Source: a virus
DNA length: 54,173 nucleotides
IMG/VR virus record: IMGVR_UViG_3300013101_000011
Span: 1-54,173 of that record
Direction: 5' to 3' (one strand)
The position numbers and the translations under genes are program-made. Positions 20,641 through 28,844 of the stretch are shown here, one piece after another; within the stretch, counting starts at the first letter, position 1, and every line of letters starts with the position of its first letter. Below the pieces are notes generated by a model. The model saw only the letters and a program-made list of their open reading frames with translations. It ran no database searches and had not been told where the DNA came from.

Positions 20641-20718
20641 TGGCGGACCGGGCGGGAATCGAACCCCCCTCTAAGTTATGGCAGTAAGCTGTTCTCGGGT
20701 AGCCGTTGTATCCGGTGT
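20641..20718 (-). tRNA. Isolated, degenerate tRNA-like gene
   Basis: 78 nt, CCA encoded, T loop TTCGATT with a mostly paired stem, inner acceptor pairs ACCGG/CCGGT. The two outer acceptor pairs are mismatched, and no clear anticodon or D arm forms (the middle reads AGCTTACTGCCATAACTT). Perhaps a decayed tRNA or a tRNA-like RNA standing alone between protein genes. Confidence 0.4.
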
Positions 20719-20803
20719 GACTACACTGCAACTCATTATCCTAACAGTATCAACATAAATGTATCAACTGCAAGGAGTGCTCCTGGATAGTATAGGAAAT
20801 CAT

Positions 20804-21190
20804 TTACGACATTTGATAACCGTTTTCACGTAGCAGGTCCATAAGTAGGTACTTCTTATAAGCGGCCTTGACCCTAGGATCCTTTTTCAAGGTATCCCAA
20901 TTTGAATCAAGCATTAAATCGCTCATAGTCATTTTTCTTAGAAAGTATTTCGCACGTTCTTTTTTCACTACGTTGCGTCTTTCCGCTTTTTGCAATCCGA
21001 TAATTGCATTGTTAGCGTCTTTCAATCCAAAGAACGCAATTCCTTCTTCCTGCGGAACTTTATCGGGACGCAGGCTGGATAGGGAAGTTCTGAGAATACC
21101 TCCGGAGAAGTTCTTCTTGTTAATTCCAGTTTCCGGACCATCACCGATCTGTGCGATAATTTTGTAAGGAGTGTTTTCTGGCTTAGCCAT
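20804..21190 (-). CDS. Hypothetical protein
   Basis: 128 residues, helical and basic C-terminal half (KERAKYFLRKMTMSDLML). Overlaps the upstream gene by one base. No family recognised. Confidence 0.6.
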   Translation of the reverse strand: MAKPENTPYKIIAQIGDGPETGINKKNFSGGILRTSLSSLRPDKVPQEEGIAFFGLKDANNAIIGLQKAERRNVVKKERAKYFLRKMTMSDLMLDSNWDTLKKDPRVKAAYKKYLLMDLLRENGYQMS

Positions 21191-21747
21191 TATGTATTCC
21201 TCAGGTTAGTTTTAGTCATCTTCATTAATTTGTTAAAATTAAATGCATCTGCAACTTGGTCGGCAAGGCTTGCTGTGCAAGTGTCGACAAACAAGATTCC
21301 GCGCAATGCGATTTTGTATTGGCCGAAGTCGGATCCTTCTACGTACCTGGCATAATCGGCGACCAACAGCCCGGCCAGTTCTCGCTTGCTTGGTAAATCT
21401 TCTTCGGGTTTAACAGCCTCAGTTACCGAGATTTTGACAATTATAAAATGCGTAGACCTTTCCAACTCGGCCTTAAGGTATTCAGTGTAGGCCGGTTCGT
21501 AGGCGTTATGGTCAATGTGGTTGCGAGCTCTCGCATCCTCGTTCTCCAGGATCCGCAAATTGATCTTGTCCTGATAACGTTGCAGTTTCGTTGCCGCGCC
21601 TTCGAAGCTGGAGGCCATTCCGGATGCCTTCGGAACAGTAGTATGGCGCAGTTCTGTCCAGTTGACAACATAAACAAATTTTTCGTCGGCTACGTCATAT
21701 AATGCGTAAACCGTTTCGCCCATTTCCAACTTAATTGCCTTTGCCAT
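21190..21747 (-). CDS. Hypothetical protein
   Basis: 185 residues from ATG at 21747, first gene after the early-type promoter at 21768-21783. Mixed alpha/beta, no clear motif. Longer starts would cross the promoter. Confidence 0.6.
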   Translation of the reverse strand: MAKAIKLEMGETVYALYDVADEKFVYVVNWTELRHTTVPKASGMASSFEGAATKLQRYQDKINLRILENEDARARNHIDHNAYEPAYTEYLKAELERSTHFIIVKISVTEAVKPEEDLPSKRELAGLLVADYARYVEGSDFGQYKIALRGILFVDTCTASLADQVADAFNFNKLMKMTKTNLRNT

Positions 21748-21767
21748 CTGTTGGTTCCTTAATGTTT

Positions 21768-21783
21768 TAATACGTGTATTATA
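21768..21783 (-). promoter_or_regulatory. Early-type promoter with TAATAC-N2-GTATTA
   Basis: Minus strand GGATG-TATAAT-ACACGTATTA. The inverted repeat covers 21768-21781. Confidence 0.6.
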
Positions 21784-21817
21784 CATCCTATGCAAAGCCT
21801 TTGCAAACCATTTGTCC

Positions 21818-21847
21818 AAAAAAATAGGCCCCCGAAGGAGCCTATAA
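21818..21847 (-). terminator. Rho-independent terminator
   Basis: Minus strand TAGGCTCC-TTCG-GGGGCCTA followed by seven T, after the gene at 21870. Confidence 0.85.
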
Positions 21848-21869
21848 ACCGGAGAATGCCAATGCCCGT

Positions 21870-22178
21870 TTATCTGTTAGCCCAATAGTCGTCGGGCCAT
21901 CCATCCGTTGGATCTGTTGTTTGGTCATGGAATGCTTTCTGCACGTCGATGTCTGCATCGCACAAGTGCCTCCATTCAGTCACTGTATAACTTTCGAGTT
22001 TTGTGTCCCATTCAATTGTCCCGTTCTCATTAATCTCGCCAGGATCACGGGCAGGACCTTCTGCGTCAAACTTTGTAATGGTGCCATCGCTTTGGTGGCC
22101 TGACAGACGCTCGCGGATCAACTCTACGCGAGCCTCATCGTTTATCACTTTTGTCCTTTTAAAGTTCCACCAAGCCAT
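21870..22178 (-). CDS. Hypothetical acidic protein
   Basis: 102 residues, acidic, with a Trp-rich C-terminus (DPTDGWPDDYW). Its ATG overlaps the upstream stop. No family recognised. Confidence 0.55.
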   Translation of the reverse strand: MAWWNFKRTKVINDEARVELIRERLSGHQSDGTITKFDAEGPARDPGEINENGTIEWDTKLESYTVTEWRHLCDADIDVQKAFHDQTTDPTDGWPDDYWANR

Positions 22179-22360
22179 TATATTGCATTATTCCATTCTT
22201 CAATGAATTCGTTAAGGTTAGAAGATATGACCACCTCGCAACCAGTAAGAGCATGTTCACTGCCAGCTGCATCTGCAATGCGAACAACTTCTTCGTAAAG
22301 CGACTCGTTCATTACACCTGCAACTTTAATTGTATTCTTAAGGCATCGTGCTTTCAACAT
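22178..22360 (-). CDS. Small hypothetical protein
   Basis: 60 residues, first gene of a two-gene unit ending at the terminator 21818-21847. No family recognised. Confidence 0.55.
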   Translation of the reverse strand: MLKARCLKNTIKVAGVMNESLYEEVVRIADAAGSEHALTGCEVVISSNLNEFIEEWNNAI

Positions 22361-22384
22361 AGTGTTGTTCCATATCTTTATTTA

Positions 22385-22401
22385 ATATAACGTATTTTAC
22401 A
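22385..22401 (-). promoter_or_regulatory. Early-type promoter, variant
   Basis: Minus strand TTGTCCAGAACC ... CCTG-TAAAAT-ACGTTATATT. Shares TTGTCC and the ACGT centre with the other early promoters. Confidence 0.5.
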
Positions 22402-22445
22402 GGAAAAAAGGTTCTGGACAACCTGATTTGTGACAGTTCTTAACC

Positions 22446-22470
22446 AAAAAAGGGGCCCGGAGGCCCCTTT
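22446..22470 (-). terminator. Rho-independent terminator
   Basis: Minus strand AAAGGGGCC-TCCG-GGCCCC-TTTTTT, after the gene at 22491. Confidence 0.85.
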
Positions 22471-22490
22471 AATAAAACCCTGTACTAGGA

Positions 22491-23000
22491 TTAGTGCAAC
22501 TTCTTAACTGGCCTTGTTACGTCATTTGCATGACCTTGGTGCCTAACCATCCAGTCCGCGCAGTAAGATGCCGCGAATGCTTCAGGCTTTGGCTTTGCAG
22601 TTAGACCAGTCATACCAATAACATAACCACATGCTTGGTTAATGACGATGCTAGAGTTGTGCTCCTTGTCTGGGTTAATGTCCAAGTGGATTTCAACTTC
22701 GAAGTCCTCTAGTTCATTAGCCATGGCATGGTAGCATTCACATACCTTGTATGCTTCGTTCATCAAACGCATACGAGGCTTCGCCTTGTCTGGGTCGTAA
22801 TCGATTTCACGTTCAGTGTAACCGAACACCTTACAGCCTTTGCTAGACTCAATGTGAACTACCAAAACAGTAGTGTACCTTGCGTACCAAGTCTTACCTT
22901 TCTTGTATTTAATAGAGTCACAGCCCAGGTAAACTTTTGATGTCGCAGGAGTATTCGCCAAGTATTCTTTGACTTCTTCGATCTGATCTTGTGTAAACAT
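22491..23000 (-). CDS. RNase H-like protein of the YkuK/DUF458 type
   Basis: 169 residues from ATG at 23000 (GAAAGGAG site). Motif VYLGCDSIKYKKGKTWYARY at residues 20-40 supplies the first Asp of an RNase H fold. EVEIHLDINPDKEHNSS gives the second acidic cluster, and GYVIGMTGLTAKPKPEAFAA the C-terminal region typical of YkuK-like proteins. Substrate unknown. Likely RNA or RNA-DNA hybrid. Confidence 0.7.
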   Translation of the reverse strand: MFTQDQIEEVKEYLANTPATSKVYLGCDSIKYKKGKTWYARYTTVLVVHIESSKGCKVFGYTEREIDYDPDKAKPRMRLMNEAYKVCECYHAMANELEDFEVEIHLDINPDKEHNSSIVINQACGYVIGMTGLTAKPKPEAFAASYCADWMVRHQGHANDVTRPVKKLH

Positions 23001-23075
23001 TTTCTTTTCTCCTTTCAATAGTGTGCTGTAACCACTTTGTATCTCAAAGTAATTGCGGTATGAATTATTAGGGAT

Positions 23076-23393
23076 CTAAATACTAAATGATTCGCCGCAA
23101 CCACATGAGGTCGCTTGCGGGTTTTTAAATTCCATTCCAGAATTAAAACCGTTAGTGACGAAATCAACTTCGAGTCCGTCGAGTAATAATAGTGATTTGG
23201 GGTCGACTACGATTGTTACTTCATTTTGAATAAATTCTACATCGTCAGGATTTTTTGTATCTGCAAATTCAACAACATAAGAATATCCGCCACACCCTGC
23301 GCCTGTAACACCGAACCGAATTCCAAGTCCTTTCCCGCGCTGGGTTATTTGTGATAGTATATGCTCTTCTGCTTTCTCTGTCAATGTAATCAT
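23076..23393 (-). CDS. A-type iron-sulphur carrier (IscA/HesB/ErpA-like), leaderless
   Basis: 105 residues from ATG at 23393. The conserved cysteines are present: GAGCGGYSY and the C-terminal CGCGESF, matching the C-x(n)-C-G-C of A-type carriers that deliver Fe-S clusters to apo-proteins. The late promoter CATAAATA (23399-23406) has leaderless spacing. The radical SAM enzyme at 26888 could be its client. Confidence 0.85.
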   Translation of the reverse strand: MITLTEKAEEHILSQITQRGKGLGIRFGVTGAGCGGYSYVVEFADTKNPDDVEFIQNEVTIVVDPKSLLLLDGLEVDFVTNGFNSGMEFKNPQATSCGCGESFSI

Positions 23394-23398
23394 AATAT

Positions 23399-23413
23399 TA
23401 TTTATGATAAATA
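23399..23413. promoter_or_regulatory. Overlapping divergent late promoters
   Basis: Minus strand CATAAATA at 23399-23406 (for the Fe-S carrier, leaderless) and plus strand GATAAATA at 23406-23413 (for the gene at 23422, leader of about 3 nt) share one base. Polymerase bound at one would block the other. Confidence 0.6.
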
Positions 23414-23421
23414 TTGTAGCA

Positions 23422-24150
23422 ATGAAGATTAAAAACCTAACCGAAAAACTAACTCGTGTCAATGCTGATGTTGATATGATCTACAATCGTTGGTTTAAAG
23501 ATTCTTTCGATCATTTTAGAAAAACTGGCGAAGCAGATTTAAGTTTGTTTGGCAAGGGTGTGATGTCAACAGACAATTTAAAATCTGTCGTTGCAAAAAA
23601 AGCAGATGCTATACGATCTGCAACAATTCAAGCTAACACGAGAAATAAATCAGGGAACTCTTACGAACCTTTTTCTAGCGTTATAACACTGTCTTATCAT
23701 GTTGAAGCTTGGGAACTAGTTCAGACCAATGGCTGGGAGAAAGCATTAGGTATGGTTCCTGATCACCAGCTGGGTAGCTTTAGGGCTGAGTTCAGGCCGG
23801 AAATTATTAAAGGATCTATACACCACGAACTAAATCATTGGATCGATGATGTATTGCATAATAGACATATTAATAAACACGTAAAAAAAGCTAGCGAGCA
23901 GGGAGTTAGTCCTCAAGATAATGAAGGTCCGATGGAACGGCATAGCCAAATTCATAACATCGTACAATTAAAAAGAGTACATAAAGATAAATGGGATTCG
24001 ATATCATTTAATGATATGATTAGGTTAAGTCCTAGCTTCATTGTTATCACACAAAACATGTCTCCTGCAGGATTTAAAATGTGGCGAAGACTTTTAATGC
24101 TTAGGATGCATCGTGAAGGCTTGCTTGGCAAAATGATGGCACGAACTTAA
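23422..24150 (+). CDS. Putative zinc metallopeptidase (HExxH)
   Basis: 242 residues from ATG at 23422, on the plus strand. The motif IHHELNHWIDD (about residues 134-144) contains HELNH, a zincin HExxH, and a later Glu/His (GPMERHSQIHN) could give the third ligand. Expressed from a late promoter with almost no leader. Similar proteins occur in marine T4-like phages. Role in virion maturation is inferred. Confidence 0.6.
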   Translation: MKIKNLTEKLTRVNADVDMIYNRWFKDSFDHFRKTGEADLSLFGKGVMSTDNLKSVVAKKADAIRSATIQANTRNKSGNSYEPFSSVITLSYHVEAWELVQTNGWEKALGMVPDHQLGSFRAEFRPEIIKGSIHHELNHWIDDVLHNRHINKHVKKASEQGVSPQDNEGPMERHSQIHNIVQLKRVHKDKWDSISFNDMIRLSPSFIVITQNMSPAGFKMWRRLLMLRMHREGLLGKMMART

Positions 24151-24153
24151 AAA

Positions 24154-25083
24154 TTATCTATCTTTTATCCGGCCATGATATCTTGTTCCTTGTTTATCCA
24201 AACAGCTATGATCGATATAACCTCCATTGCGACCGTACATGGAAGCTCCTGCAGGATCTCTATTAAGTTGTTTCGGATTAAAAATTAAAGGCGAAAGAGA
24301 AAGTGATTCAATCCCAAGCTTAATAATTAATTTATGCATGAGTAGTCCGGGCTTTCTAAAATTAATCTTGTTCCAATGTCCAAGCAAGGTATGATAATGA
24401 TTTATCTCACTTAACGCATTTTGATAAAAATCTTTTTTAATAATTTCAACAGCTGATCGATTTAAGATGTATGCGTGAGACGGCATAAAAGTCGAACACG
24501 GATAGTATGGTTCCTATGGAGAGAATCCAAGCCCAAAGTCAGCTAAGAAAGGAATTTTGTGATCAGTATTATCTCTATCAAATATTTTTCGGTTCTTTGC
24601 GCTCAGTTCGTTCATCACTCCGGCCGTGTCTATGTTGAGATGGAATAAAGTGTCGGTTTGTCGCAAGCATATATAATCGTAATCTAAAATATCTGGATGG
24701 CTTAGTAAATGATCTATGTGCCACCAGCTAGCTAACACCTTCGCCATGCCACAATAAGGATTTCTCCAGTCGTCGTCGATCAGTTTCTCAAATTCATCTG
24801 CAGACGGATATTTTAATGAGTTTGTCAAAAGGTCAGTTAAGCAAGGCGCAGCATAATAACAAGTCTTATGCAGCATTTCTCCATATGATAATTTAGTAAC
24901 AGGCAAATTAAGAACATTGTCAAAATCATCGTGGTACGGATTCATACCTGTAGTGTTATCCCATGTTACCATTTCCTGTCCGGTCACTAGCTGTGACAAA
25001 TCGTTTGGTAAGTCTAAACATGTCCGATCAGGATGTAGAAGGATACGTCGGACTTGTCCATAAAAGCAATTCTTCATTTTCAT
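24154..25083 (-). pseudogene. Glycosyltransferase-like paralogue interrupted by an in-frame amber codon
   Basis: The first part (25083-24514, 189 residues) ends FGLGFSP-TAG. The same frame continues with 9 codons and then MPSHAYILNRSAVEIIKKDF to 24154. Joined, the product is about 309 residues, matching the two upstream paralogues (303 and 290). Motifs GQVRR, YDYICLRQTDTLF and YILNRSAVE are shared. Either a decayed third copy or a read-through gene. No suppressor tRNA with anticodon CTA was seen. Confidence 0.65.
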
Positions 25084-25991
25084 TTCTTAATCCTGTCTAA
25101 CCGAGCATAGTCGTGTTGTAAGGCCGGCGTTCCCCTAACGTTAATTGGATCGTCTACAATTGCCTTCATCTTAATAATTTCTATATCGTGTTTGATCGCT
25201 ATCTTCAACATAATAACTCCGGGTAAACCCATTGTAAAATTATCCTGTCCTATTGTTTTATAATAGTGATCACATTCAATCAACGCCGATTTATAAAAAT
25301 CGTCTTTAAGTAATTCAACTGCGGCACGATTAAGTAAATAGGCATAGGACGGAATGTACGAGCTTGCCGCAACTGCTGATTGAGGTTTTTGCCCTATAGT
25401 CGTTCTATGTTCTCCACTCATTTCATACATTAACGGAATATGAGACTTTGGTTGTTTTTGATTAAATAATTGCTTCGTTGTGCTTGTAATTTTGTCTATT
25501 ATTATTTTTTTAGTAATATGAGGACGGATTAGTGTATCAAATTGTCGTAACAAAATGTAATCATAATCTAATATGTCAGGGCTAGATAGTAATTTACTTT
25601 TAAGCCACCACATCGATAATCTTTTACAGGCAGCCGTGTATTGATTTTTGAAATCTCGCCTAATTAATTTTTCGTAACGCAATGGATCAAATGGCCCTTC
25701 GGATAATTCAGTAACGCATATTCCTCCTAGGGCGTATGATTCAACTAGCATGTCTCCATAGGAAAATTTATTACATAATACCCCAGGCGAAAGTTGGGAC
25801 GGAAGATCGTGCAAAGGATTCATCCCTGTTGCATTATCCCACGTTGCAATTTCTTGTTTAAGAATCATGCATTCTAAATCGTTTGGTAGGTCTGTACAAA
25901 TAGCATCTTCGTATCCTTTATAATGAGTCTCGTTAAGGTGGAGAGGTCTTACCTGTCCATATAAGCAATCTTTTATTCGTATGTGTCTCAT
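25080..25991 (-). CDS. Glycosyltransferase-like protein, paralogue 2
   Basis: 303 residues. The stretch ILDYDYILLRQFDTLIRPH resembles the strand and acidic motif of WavE-like and related glycosyltransferases (R-x-D-x), and the C-terminal SYAYLLNRAAVELLKDDFY their acceptor half. Shares KDCLYGQVR and EIATWDNATGMNPLHD with its paralogues. 4-nt overlaps on both sides make a three-gene operon. Function as a glycosyltransferase is inferred. Confidence 0.5.
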   Translation of the reverse strand: MRHIRIKDCLYGQVRPLHLNETHYKGYEDAICTDLPNDLECMILKQEIATWDNATGMNPLHDLPSQLSPGVLCNKFSYGDMLVESYALGGICVTELSEGPFDPLRYEKLIRRDFKNQYTAACKRLSMWWLKSKLLSSPDILDYDYILLRQFDTLIRPHITKKIIIDKITSTTKQLFNQKQPKSHIPLMYEMSGEHRTTIGQKPQSAVAASSYIPSYAYLLNRAAVELLKDDFYKSALIECDHYYKTIGQDNFTMGLPGVIMLKIAIKHDIEIIKMKAIVDDPINVRGTPALQHDYARLDRIKK

Positions 25992-26860
25992 ATTCCTGTT
26001 CTATCTAGACGGGCATAATCGTTTTCCGGATAGTTTACCATTTCTTTACTAGTCGTTCCGCGGGACTGAGTTGGCGCTTGTATCGGCCTGTTTAATGCAA
26101 TCACATCTATGTCCTTTTTAATTGCAATGCTTAACATAATACCCCCTGGAAATCCTAATGTAAAGTTTTCCGAACCTATACGTTCGAAATATTTATTAAC
26201 TTCAAACACTGCATGTTGATAAAACGTATCTTTAATTGTGGAAACGGCAGCTCGATTAAGTATAAAGGCATACGGCCAGGTCATCATTGAACTTGCATGC
26301 CATTTACCCATTCCATGAGACATATCATACATTATTGGAATGTCTGCAAGATGAGCGTCTGCTTTAAACACTTCTATATTCCGTTGTGTCATTTCACCTA
26401 ATAGGCATTCTTGGTCTACATGATTCTCAAATATTGTATCAATTTGCCGTAGCACAACATAATCATATTCTAATATGTCTGGTCGATTTAGTAAATAATT
26501 GCAAGTCCACCATTGAGCTAGTCGTTTGCAACTAGCAGAATATTCATTCCTGTAATCTCTCCTAATTAATTTTTCGTATTCGGCAGATGTAAGTTTATTG
26601 CGGGTCAATGACGTAATACAAACGAAACCCATGTCATATGTTTCGGCCAGCATTTCTCCATAGGATAATTTGGCAACAGTTATGGGGCCAGCATCAAAAT
26701 AGTTGTGTAACGGATTCATCCCTGTTGCATTGTCCCATGTTGCAATTTCTTGTTTAGTTATTAGTGACGCTAAGTCTCGCGGCAGATCGGTACATAATTG
26801 ATTTTCATATTTGCCACCAAGTTTTCGCACCTGGCCGAACAGGCAATCTTTAATTTTCAT
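25988..26860 (-). CDS. Glycosyltransferase-like protein, paralogue 1 (leaderless)
   Basis: 290 residues from ATG at 26860, chosen because the late promoter AATAAATA (26866-26873) has leaderless spacing to it. Shares MKIKDCLFGQVR, EIATWDNATGMNPLH and YDYVVLRQIDTIF with the two downstream copies. First gene of the tandem triplication. Candidate for modifying phage or host surface sugars. Confidence 0.5.
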   Translation of the reverse strand: MKIKDCLFGQVRKLGGKYENQLCTDLPRDLASLITKQEIATWDNATGMNPLHNYFDAGPITVAKLSYGEMLAETYDMGFVCITSLTRNKLTSAEYEKLIRRDYRNEYSASCKRLAQWWTCNYLLNRPDILEYDYVVLRQIDTIFENHVDQECLLGEMTQRNIEVFKADAHLADIPIMYDMSHGMGKWHASSMMTWPYAFILNRAAVSTIKDTFYQHAVFEVNKYFERIGSENFTLGFPGGIMLSIAIKKDIDVIALNRPIQAPTQSRGTTSKEMVNYPENDYARLDRTGI

Positions 26861-26865
26861 GCATG

Positions 26866-26882
26866 TATTTATTGTATAAATA
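26866..26882. promoter_or_regulatory. Divergent late promoter pair, both leaderless
   Basis: Minus strand AATAAATA (26866-26873) points to ATG 26860. Plus strand TATAAATA (26875-26882) points to ATG 26888. In both, the start codon A is 6 nt past the last promoter base. Confidence 0.7.
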
Positions 26883-26887
26883 TTGGT

Positions 26888-27880
26888 ATGGAAAAAATCA
26901 AAAAGGCTGTAATTGAAGTTTGCGGGTCCTGCAATTACTCTTGTCAAATGTGTCCGCAATCTGCGACACTAGGTGGAAGAGAAAAGGAATTCAAAAAGAA
27001 TATGCCACTCGCTACATTCAAAACAATACTAGACGAATTAAAGGCCGACCATGACCTACAGGAAATTTATTTAGAAGGTTCCGGTGAGCCTACAATGAAT
27101 AAGAAGCTACCGGATTATATTGCGTACGGAACTGAGCTAGGATTTAAAATGTCTTTCATTACCAACGGCACCGGCTTTACTGGACAGAAAATGAAAGACA
27201 TAATTGATGCTGGAATGCATTATGCCCGCATCAGCGTTATTGGTAGCACTCCGGAATTATATGCAGAGTGGATGCCGAATGCAGCTGGCAAGGATGAAGA
27301 TACACTTGAGGATATAATTGCCAACACTAATGAAACACTTGAATATATTAAATCCTCGGGAAGCAATGCGATCTTAGGATCGTATCATTTAATAACCGAC
27401 AATATGTTAGAGAAGGAACAGGTCCAACAATATAAAATGCATTGGGTTGATAGAGTCCCGGGTATCGCAGCTAACATCTGGCGTATGCATAATTGGTCAG
27501 GACAGTTGACTGGTGTTACATGGAGAGAAGGACACAAAATGAGAAGTTGCGGCCGACCAAATAGTCCTGACATTGTTATTAGAGCAGGCGGCATAGATGG
27601 CAAACACGCTGCGGTAGTTCCATGCTGCATGGTACTAGGACGAGACAGCGAAGCGGTCATGGGTCACCTTAGTGAAGATACAATTGCAGAAGTTTACAAC
27701 GGCGATGCTTATAATCACCTTCGCAAAATGCACGACGAACATAGATTCGATGAAATTAGTTATTGCAAGGATTGTGATATGTTATACGATGCTCCGGAGG
27801 CATTGGTGTGGAGTAACGCGGGCGCTGATTACAATACACTAACTGGTGGAATATTTGATATGAAAGAGTATAGGAAATAA
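26888..27880 (+). CDS. Radical SAM enzyme with C-terminal cysteine cluster
   Basis: 330 residues from ATG at 26888. Radical SAM motif CNYSCQMC (residues 16-23, CxxxCxxC) that holds the 4Fe-4S cluster, then GSGEPT (S-adenosylmethionine binding GGE-like). Later cysteines (PCCMV and CKDCDM) may hold an auxiliary SPASM-type cluster. One of two plus-strand genes, divergent from the glycosyltransferase-like operon. Substrate unknown. A peptide or sugar is possible. Confidence 0.8.
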   Translation: MEKIKKAVIEVCGSCNYSCQMCPQSATLGGREKEFKKNMPLATFKTILDELKADHDLQEIYLEGSGEPTMNKKLPDYIAYGTELGFKMSFITNGTGFTGQKMKDIIDAGMHYARISVIGSTPELYAEWMPNAAGKDEDTLEDIIANTNETLEYIKSSGSNAILGSYHLITDNMLEKEQVQQYKMHWVDRVPGIAANIWRMHNWSGQLTGVTWREGHKMRSCGRPNSPDIVIRAGGIDGKHAAVVPCCMVLGRDSEAVMGHLSEDTIAEVYNGDAYNHLRKMHDEHRFDEISYCKDCDMLYDAPEALVWSNAGADYNTLTGGIFDMKEYRK

Positions 27881-27908
27881 TGCACAAGCAGAAAACAAAG
27901 GAACAAAG

Positions 27909-28187
27909 TTATTCATCGTCTAGTGTAAATTCAAGATCAATTACAACAGAATGACCTTTGTGATCAATTCCTTGCACGGTCCAAGTATCTTTGATTGTGT
28001 TGTGGTGAACTACTGCTGACAATGAATACAGGTTGCCGTCATCGTATTCCGCAACCATACTGCATTTATGATTATGTTCCTTTTCAAATCCATGAAGAAC
28101 AACCTCAGTCGCTGTCGGAGGATTCTTCGTCGGAGCTCTCCTCTTGTACCATGTCACTGCGTAATCTGGTCGTATCGTAAAGTTCAT
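27909..28187 (-). CDS. Hypothetical protein, start uncertain
   Basis: 92 residues if it starts at 28187, which overlaps the upstream gene by 83 nt. A shorter form from ATG 28061 (50 residues) avoids this but lacks a good ribosome site. C-terminus acidic (LEFTLDDE). No family recognised. Confidence 0.4.
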   Translation of the reverse strand: MNFTIRPDYAVTWYKRRAPTKNPPTATEVVLHGFEKEHNHKCSMVAEYDDGNLYSLSAVVHHNTIKDTWTVQGIDHKGHSVVIDLEFTLDDE

Positions 28188-28482
28188 TGTAGTCTAATTC
28201 TTTCCAAGTTTTATAAAATGTTTGGGGAATTGGTATAGTGTGGTATGTTCCCCACATTGTATCCAATCCGTGATGTTCTAATAACTGCCTCATTGCGCCC
28301 GAACTAGTAGTCCACGTCTTAGACCAGGTCTTACCGTTAGCTGTGGATTTATAAGTCTTCTTAAATCCTCCCTTCTTTGTTACTCCTCCCTTTTCAAATA
28401 CACCAATCCAACCGAGGGCAAATGTGCTATCTTGCCCTCGGTATAGGATCTGTGTTACAAAACGTCCTTCCTTAATTTTCAT
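28105..28482 (-). CDS. Hypothetical protein with acidic tail
   Basis: 125 residues: basic, Gly/Lys-rich middle (GGVTKKGGFKKTYKSTANGK) and an acidic Ser/Glu/Asp tail. Overlaps the upstream gene by 4 nt. No family recognised. Confidence 0.55.
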   Translation of the reverse strand: MKIKEGRFVTQILYRGQDSTFALGWIGVFEKGGVTKKGGFKKTYKSTANGKTWSKTWTTSSGAMRQLLEHHGLDTMWGTYHTIPIPQTFYKTWKELDYNELYDTTRLRSDMVQEESSDEESSDSD

Positions 28483-28688
28483 TTAGTATTGAATCGTAGT
28501 ACGAACCAAATTGCGTCAGACTCTTTTTCAAACCACCATCTAGTATTGGAATAATGGTAATAATATTTTCCAGCTGACTCTTGTTGGTTGCACCACTCTT
28601 TAGCCTGTTGCATTTCTTCACGCTGTGGAGCAGAAACAGCGCACCAATCTTCTCGGCGGTCCTGCTTCTCTTTATTCGACCACTTCAT
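28479..28688 (-). CDS. Small hypothetical protein
   Basis: 69 residues, rich in Trp, Lys and Glu, ending WWFEKESDAIWFVLRFN. ATG overlaps the end of a possible small membrane peptide upstream. No family recognised. Confidence 0.5.
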   Translation of the reverse strand: MKWSNKEKQDRREDWCAVSAPQREEMQQAKEWCNQQESAGKYYYHYSNTRWWFEKESDAIWFVLRFNTK

Positions 28689-28762
28689 TGGCCAATGTTA
28701 GCTAGCGAAACTACCATGATGACTGCACCTACAGTAATCATCAATAATGCTGCCAATACCAT
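28685..28762 (-). CDS. Possible small membrane peptide
   Basis: 25 residues from ATG 28762, nearly all hydrophobic (MVLAALLMITVGAVIMVVSL). Ends in an ATGA overlap with the next gene, which supports it. The ribosome site is weak. Confidence 0.4.
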   Translation of the reverse strand: MVLAALLMITVGAVIMVVSLANIGQ

Positions 28763-28844
28763 TCCGAAACGATTTTCATATCTCTATTCCTATTGTTTAA
28801 AGTACAATTATATTAGGCGAGCGCCTAAAGGTACAACGATTTGG

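Noticed and set aside
24514-24516. TAG recoding as sense codon in this phage
   Set aside because: Other genes, including the cluster 2 leader, end in TAG, and no tRNA with anticodon CTA was seen in this window.
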